Origin: Ga0077555 sp041397775
GTDB lineage: Bacteria; Pseudomonadota; Alphaproteobacteria; Rhizobiales; Hyphomicrobiaceae
Assembly: GCA_041397775.1 (NCBI GenBank)
Contig: JAWKWB010000005.1
Span: 62,001-126,000, forward strand
DNA length: 64,000 nucleotides
Direction of reading: 5' to 3'
The translations under genes and the position numbers were made by a program. Positions 60,023 to 64,000 of the stretch are shown in pieces; positions within the stretch are counted from its first letter, which is position 1, and every line of letters begins with the position of its first letter. Under the pieces are notes generated by a model. It worked only from the letters and a program-made list of their open reading frames with translations, had not been told where the DNA came from and did no database searches.

Positions 60023-61642
60023 ATGGCTGGGAACGAGACCTACGATTTCATCGTGACGGGAGCGGGCTCGGCCGGATGCGCCGTCGCCGCGCGCCTCAGC
60101 GAGTCCGGCCGCTACCGCGTCCTCCTGCTGGAGGCCGGCCCGCGCGACCGGAGCCCGTGGATTCATATTCCGCTGGCGCTGCACAAGCTCTACGCCAACC
60201 CCAGGATGAACTGGATGTTCGAGAGCGAGCCGATCCCCGCCCTCAACAATCGCACATCCTACCAGCCGCGCGGCAAGGTGCTCGGCGGCACCTCGGCCAT
60301 CAACGGCATGATCTACATGCGCGGCACGCCCGGCGACTACGACGAGTGGCGCCAGCGCGGCTGCGAGGGATGGGGCTGGGACAGCGTGCTCCCGTATTTC
60401 CGCAAGGCCGAGCACCAGGAGCGCGGCGAAAGCGATCTCCATGGCGTCGGCGGGCCATTGCGCGTCTCCGACCAGTACGTCCAGAGCGAGCTTGCCGAAG
60501 CCCTCGTCGCCGCCAGCGTCGAAGCTGGAATCCCCCGCAATCCCGACTTCAACGGCCCCAGGCAGGAGGGCGTCGGCTTCTACCAGACCACCACGACGAA
60601 GACGCGCCGCTGGAGCGCGGCCGTTGCCTACCTGCACCCGGCGCGCGACCGCAAAAACCTCGTCGTGACGTCGAACGCCCATGCGACCAGGATCATTGTC
60701 GAGAACGGCAGGGCGACGGGCGTCGAGTTCCACACACCATCTGGACCCCGGCGGGCGACTGCGCGGCGCGAGGTGATCGTCAGCGGCGGCGTCTACGGCT
60801 CACCCCAGCTCTTACAGCTGTCGGGCATCGGCCCCGGCGACCTGCTGCAGAAGTTCGGTATCCCCGTCGTTCGCGATCTGCCGGGCGTCGGCGCCAACCT
60901 GCATGATCACTTCAATACCTATCTTGCCTACCGCTGCACGAAGCCGGTAACCGTCAACGACATCGCCACGAGCCCGATGCGCCAGGCTGTCGCCGCACTG
61001 CGCTACGCCTTCACGGGCCGCGGCCCGCTCACCGGCAACGGCATCTTCGCAGGCGCCTTCGTGCGCTCCGACGCGCGCCTCGACCGGCCCGATCTGCAGA
61101 TCAACATGTTCGGCTGGAGCATCGCGCACCGCGATCGCAACGGCCTCAAGACGCACGATCATTCCGGCTTCACGCTGAGCCCCGTGCATCTGCGGCCCGA
61201 GGGACGCGGCACCGTCCGCATCAAGAGCCCCGACCCGCTGGCGGCGCCCGAGATCCGGCTGGACTACCTCGCGACGCAATACGACATCGACGCCATCCTC
61301 GCGGGCATCCGCGTCGCGCGCAGGATCGCGAGCCAGCCGGCCGTCCGCGACTACATTGCCGAGGAAATGGCCCCCGGCCCCGCAGCCGCCACGGACGAGC
61401 AGTTGCTGGAGGATACGCGCAACCGTGCCGTCTCCAACCTCCACCCCGTCGGTAGCTGCCGCATGGGCAATGACAAGAGCTGCGCCGTCGATAGCCGCCT
61501 GCGCGTGTTCGGCATCGAAGGCTTGCGCGTGATGGATGCGTCCGTCATGCCGCAGATCGTCGCCGGAAACACCAACGCGCCCTCGATCATGATCGGCGAG
61601 AAGGGCGCCGCCATGATCCTCGCGGACGCGGGCAGCGCCTGA
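60023..61642 (+). CDS. GMC-family FAD-dependent oxidoreductase (choline dehydrogenase-like)
   Basis: A 539-residue flavoprotein. The FAD motif GAGSAGCAVAARL is near residue 13; the GMC signature GGTSAINGMIYMRG and the catalytic His-Asn pair (NLHPVGSCRMG and GNTNAPSIMIG) are intact. The family oxidises alcohols (choline, polyethylene glycol, alkanols) to aldehydes or ketones. As third gene after a Baeyer-Villiger monooxygenase and an MDR reductase it may produce the ketone substrate, making an alcohol-to-ester route. It is convergent with the metallo-hydrolase gene, 25 bases apart. Confidence 0.9.
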   Translation: MAGNETYDFIVTGAGSAGCAVAARLSESGRYRVLLLEAGPRDRSPWIHIPLALHKLYANPRMNWMFESEPIPALNNRTSYQPRGKVLGGTSAINGMIYMRGTPGDYDEWRQRGCEGWGWDSVLPYFRKAEHQERGESDLHGVGGPLRVSDQYVQSELAEALVAASVEAGIPRNPDFNGPRQEGVGFYQTTTTKTRRWSAAVAYLHPARDRKNLVVTSNAHATRIIVENGRATGVEFHTPSGPRRATARREVIVSGGVYGSPQLLQLSGIGPGDLLQKFGIPVVRDLPGVGANLHDHFNTYLAYRCTKPVTVNDIATSPMRQAVAALRYAFTGRGPLTGNGIFAGAFVRSDARLDRPDLQINMFGWSIAHRDRNGLKTHDHSGFTLSPVHLRPEGRGTVRIKSPDPLAAPEIRLDYLATQYDIDAILAGIRVARRIASQPAVRDYIAEEMAPGPAAATDEQLLEDTRNRAVSNLHPVGSCRMGNDKSCAVDSRLRVFGIEGLRVMDASVMPQIVAGNTNAPSIMIGEKGAAMILADAGSA

Positions 61643-61667
61643 GCGCACACCCCGTTCCCGACTCGGC

Positions 61668-62606
61668 TCAGCCCGTCACGAAGCGATAGGCCGTGTCCTT
61701 GCGCTCGACCCGGCCCACACCCGGCCACGGCAGGTGGTAGCCGAGCAGTGGAATTTTGTCCGTCGCCAGCTGGTCCAGAATCCTGCGCCGCGATTTGGCG
61801 CCGAGTTCTGCGTCGTGATCCGGTCCCCACTGCCAGTCGGGATAGGCGAACGAGACGACGCTCTGCGTCAGCACGTCGCCGCCGACGAGCAGAGACTGGC
61901 CACCCGACGTCACCATGACCGACACGTGGCCCGGCGTATGCCCCGGCGAGGCGACGAGCGTAATGCCTGGGACGATCTCGTCGCCCGGCTTGCGTTTCGT
62001 CACGCGCTGCGCAATCGCTTTCAGGCGCCGCTGTGAACCGACCGCCATCGCTTCCATGGCCGGACGGACGCGCTTGGCCACGTCGGCATGCATCCAGTGC
62101 TCGAACTCGACCGCCGACATCACATGCTCGGCCTTTTCGAAGGCCGTGTCCTCGGTCAGTGCGTCGATCACGCCCCACAAGTGATCGGGATGGCCGTGCG
62201 TGAAGACCACCTTCGTGATGCTGTCGGGCGCAATCCCTGCCGCCTGCATGCGGTCGCTGACCTTGCCCAGCGTCGGCATGAAGTCCGGTCCACCGCCCGT
62301 GTCGATGAGGATCACCTCCTTGCCCACGCGCAGCAGCACGACATTCACCTGGGACCGCAGGCCGGCGTAGGTCGTGCCCGCCGCCTTGAACGCCGCCTCG
62401 ATCTGCGGCAGCTCGCGCCCCGGCAGGACGAAACTCGGGGGCAGGTCCATCGTACCGTCCGACAGCACGGTCACCGCGATCTCACCCACCTTGAACGTGT
62501 GCGGCGCCTCCTGCGCGAAGGCGAACCGTGGCGCAAGCCCGATCGCCAGCCCGCCGGCGATGAAGCCGCGCCGGCTGGGATGCAACGAGGCAGGAAGCGA
62601 TCGCAT
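61668..62606 (-). CDS. Tat-exported MBL-fold metallo-hydrolase
   Basis: A 312-residue protein with a Tat-type leader (SRRGFIAGGLAIGLAPRFAFAQ) and a metallo-beta-lactamase fold: HGHPDH (His137, His139, Asp141, His142), TPGHTPGHVS and VGGDVLTQ. Periplasmic members of this type accompany sox genes as SoxH, whose function is unsettled. Upstream on the same strand are a cytochrome c and the SoxC-like subunit, which supports a SoxH-like label. ATG 62606 has AGGAGA upstream. Confidence 0.85.
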   Translation of the reverse strand: MRSLPASLHPSRRGFIAGGLAIGLAPRFAFAQEAPHTFKVGEIAVTVLSDGTMDLPPSFVLPGRELPQIEAAFKAAGTTYAGLRSQVNVVLLRVGKEVILIDTGGGPDFMPTLGKVSDRMQAAGIAPDSITKVVFTHGHPDHLWGVIDALTEDTAFEKAEHVMSAVEFEHWMHADVAKRVRPAMEAMAVGSQRRLKAIAQRVTKRKPGDEIVPGITLVASPGHTPGHVSVMVTSGGQSLLVGGDVLTQSVVSFAYPDWQWGPDHDAELGAKSRRRILDQLATDKIPLLGYHLPWPGVGRVERKDTAYRFVTG

Positions 62607-62689
62607 CGCAGGCTCTCCTGATCCTGAAAGATAGATCGAACCGGGACGCGCACGGGCACGTCCCGACCATCGGCGAAGCGCTGGCCGCA

Positions 62690-63361
62690 TCAATCGACGG
62701 TCGGTCCCTTGCCCTTCTCCGGCGTGACGTCGAGAACGCGCGCACGTCCCGTCACCTTCGGAGCGGCTGGAATGCAGTCCTTCATGCAGGGCTTGCGCTT
62801 CCAGAAGTGCTTTTCCGTCGTCTCGCGGTCGTCGTCGTAGAAATTGCCCGCGTTCGGCATCTTGATCGTGGCGAAGTTCTTGTCGCTGAGCTCGAAGTTC
62901 TGATCTTTGATGATGTCGTTGAGATTGAGGATGTAGGCCGTCACGGCATAGATCTCGTCGTTCGACAGCGACTGCGCATTGCCGTAGGGCATGGCACGCT
63001 TGACGTAGTCGAACACGGTCGACGCGGCCGGCCAGTACGAGCCGACGGTCTTCTCCGGGCGGTCCGCCTTGAGCGAGCCATGACCGCCTGCCAGCACCGG
63101 CCAGCGATCCTTGCCCTCGCCGAATTCGCCATGGCACTGGGCGCACTGGGCCTGGAAGATCTCCTCGCCCTGCTTCACCGTTCCCTTGCCCGGCGGCAGT
63201 CCCTGGCCGTCGGGACGCACGTCGATGTCCCAACCCTTGATCTGCTCGGGCGTTGCAGCCTGGCCAAGACCGAGCTTCTGCGCCTCGGCGGCCAGCGGCG
63301 CGGTGGCGAGGAACGTTGCGGCGACGATCGCCGTCGCGAGAGCCTTAGCCGATTTCGACAT
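62690..63361 (-). CDS. c-type cytochrome subunit of sulfite dehydrogenase (SoxD-like)
   Basis: A 223-residue periplasmic cytochrome with a signal peptide (cleavage after AAEA, residue about 27) and one haem-binding CAQCH (Cys73, Cys76, His77). The rest matches the cytochrome subunit that pairs with SoxC/SorA molybdenum subunits: AMPYGNAQSLSNDEIYAVTAYILNLN and the KPCMKDC end. It takes electrons from sulfite oxidised by the molybdenum subunit. Its start overlaps the end of the SoxC-like gene by 17 bases, so the two are coupled. Confidence 0.88.
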   Translation of the reverse strand: MSKSAKALATAIVAATFLATAPLAAEAQKLGLGQAATPEQIKGWDIDVRPDGQGLPPGKGTVKQGEEIFQAQCAQCHGEFGEGKDRWPVLAGGHGSLKADRPEKTVGSYWPAASTVFDYVKRAMPYGNAQSLSNDEIYAVTAYILNLNDIIKDQNFELSDKNFATIKMPNAGNFYDDDRETTEKHFWKRKPCMKDCIPAAPKVTGRARVLDVTPEKGKGPTVD

Positions 63362-64000
63362 TCTCGGTCTCCCCGTTCGAGCGCACCAGCCACGTCTGGA
63401 TGCCGTTGTTGTGATAGATCGAGTTGACGCCGCGCACCTTGCGCAGCTCTTGCTTCGTCGGCTGCACGTAGCCCGTCGAATCGTAGGCGCGCGACTGCAC
63501 CATCAGTTCCTGGCCCTGCCAGTCGAAGTCGACGTAGAACCGCGTCAGCGACTTGCCCAGAACCGGCCCGTCGATGCGCGCTTCCTGCCAGTTGCGGCCG
63601 CCGTCGAGCGTGACATCCACGCGGGTGATCGTGCCGCGGCCCGACCAGGCGAGGCCCGAGATGATGTTGCGGCCCTTGTGCTTCAACGGTGCTTCCGGTG
63701 ATGGGTTGGTCACCACCGACTTGGCGTCCATCACGAACGTGAAGCGGCGCGAGCGCCCGTCTGCCATCAGGTCCGTGTACTTCGAGGTCTCCTCGCGCGC
63801 GAGCCACGGCTTGTCGCCCACCTCGATGCGCCGGATCCACTTGACCCAGAGATTGCCTTCCCAGCCCGGCACCACGAGCCGCACGGGATAGCCCTGCTCG
63901 CCGCGCAAGGCCTCGCCGTTCATCTTGAACGCCAGCAGGCAGTCGTCGAGCGCCTTCTCCAGCGGCAGCGAACGGTTCATGCCGGCCGCATCGCCGCCTT
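63345..64000 (-). CDS. soxC: Sulfite dehydrogenase molybdenum subunit SoxC, C-terminal part
   Basis: The last 211 or so residues of a sulfite-oxidase-fold protein; the gene enters from the right edge. The recognisable parts are the dimerisation domain and the end of the Moco domain: MNRSLPLEKALDDCLLAFKMNGEALRGEQGYPVRLVVPGWEGN, then GLAWSGRGTITRVDVTLDGGRNW. The frame continues beyond base 63998 (GGDAAG precedes the first visible Met). SoxC with a cytochrome oxidises sulfite to sulfate, or acts as sulfur dehydrogenase in the Sox pathway. The Tat signal and molybdenum Cys are outside the window. Confidence 0.88.
   Translation of the reverse strand, partial: GGDAAGMNRSLPLEKALDDCLLAFKMNGEALRGEQGYPVRLVVPGWEGNLWVKWIRRIEVGDKPWLAREETSKYTDLMADGRSRRFTFVMDAKSVVTNPSPEAPLKHKGRNIISGLAWSGRGTITRVDVTLDGGRNWQEARIDGPVLGKSLTRFYVDFDWQGQELMVQSRAYDSTGYVQPTKQELRKVRGVNSIYHNNGIQTWLVRSNGETENVEIG

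Overview
The window is 64 kb of GC-rich, densely packed chromosomal DNA from an alphaproteobacterium. Supporting genes are a class I lysyl-tRNA synthetase, a zf-CHCC protein related to mitochondrial NDUFS6, a PAS_5-type sensor, an alphaproteobacterial-style pyrB plus degenerate pyrC pair, the plsY-dprA-topA series and a patatin/hisI pair. The genus cannot be fixed from sequence alone; Hyphomicrobiales or a neighbouring order is most likely. No rRNA, tRNA, CRISPR array, prophage, transposase or conjugation gene was recognised.

Layout. 0-6.3 kb: end of a dihydropyrimidinase, a bifunctional penicillin-binding protein, an MscS channel and a D-Ala-D-Ala carboxypeptidase; a convincing small-RNA gene sits in the gap near 3.4 kb. 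6.4-12.7 kb: two hydrolases, a flavin monooxygenase, zf-CHCC protein, truA, an SDR and a stand-alone sdhB. 12.8-15.7 kb: LpoA/LppC lipoprotein divergent from rsmI-yraN. 15.7-22.6 kb, all on the minus strand: histone-H1-like protein, lysS (class I), hyuA, hyuB and a TauD-type dioxygenase. 22.9-26 kb: ubiA, a catalytically degenerate SDR and a renalase-like flavoprotein. 26.4-30 kb: a coxMSL-type molybdenum hydroxylase operon. 30.2-37.7 kb: pyrB-pyrC'-plsY-dprA and topA. 37.9-47 kb: small membrane and secreted proteins, GNAT, CoxG-like, phosphatase, thiolase, PAS, rhomboid, CBS, patatin, hisI, tenA. 47-50 kb: an ABC importer permease and binding protein without an ATPase. 50-56 kb: DNA glycosylase, half-size EamA, AidB-like acyl-CoA dehydrogenase, small secreted proteins, AbgB-like amidohydrolase. 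56-61.6 kb: an amber-interrupted methyltransferase divergent from a Baeyer-Villiger monooxygenase, MDR reductase and GMC oxidoreductase. 61.7-64 kb: SoxC/SoxD-like sulfite dehydrogenase with a Tat-exported metallo-hydrolase.

Housekeeping functions (peptidoglycan synthesis, pyrimidine synthesis, tRNA modification, topology, uptake of DNA) alternate with catabolic modules (hydantoins, cyclic or branched ketones and alcohols, CO-dehydrogenase-like hydroxylation, sulfite oxidation), a pattern typical of soil or freshwater heterotrophs with versatile oxidative metabolism.

The most interesting non-coding signals are the structured C-loop sRNA candidate (about 3402-3490), a 174-bp composite palindromic element bounded by 10-bp direct repeats (55902-56075), and a 38-bp tandem repeat with internal palindromes behind the cox-type operon (30017-30101). 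The most interesting coding anomalies are the pyrC homologue lacking its metal ligands and the methyltransferase with one in-frame amber codon inside its SAM-binding motif.
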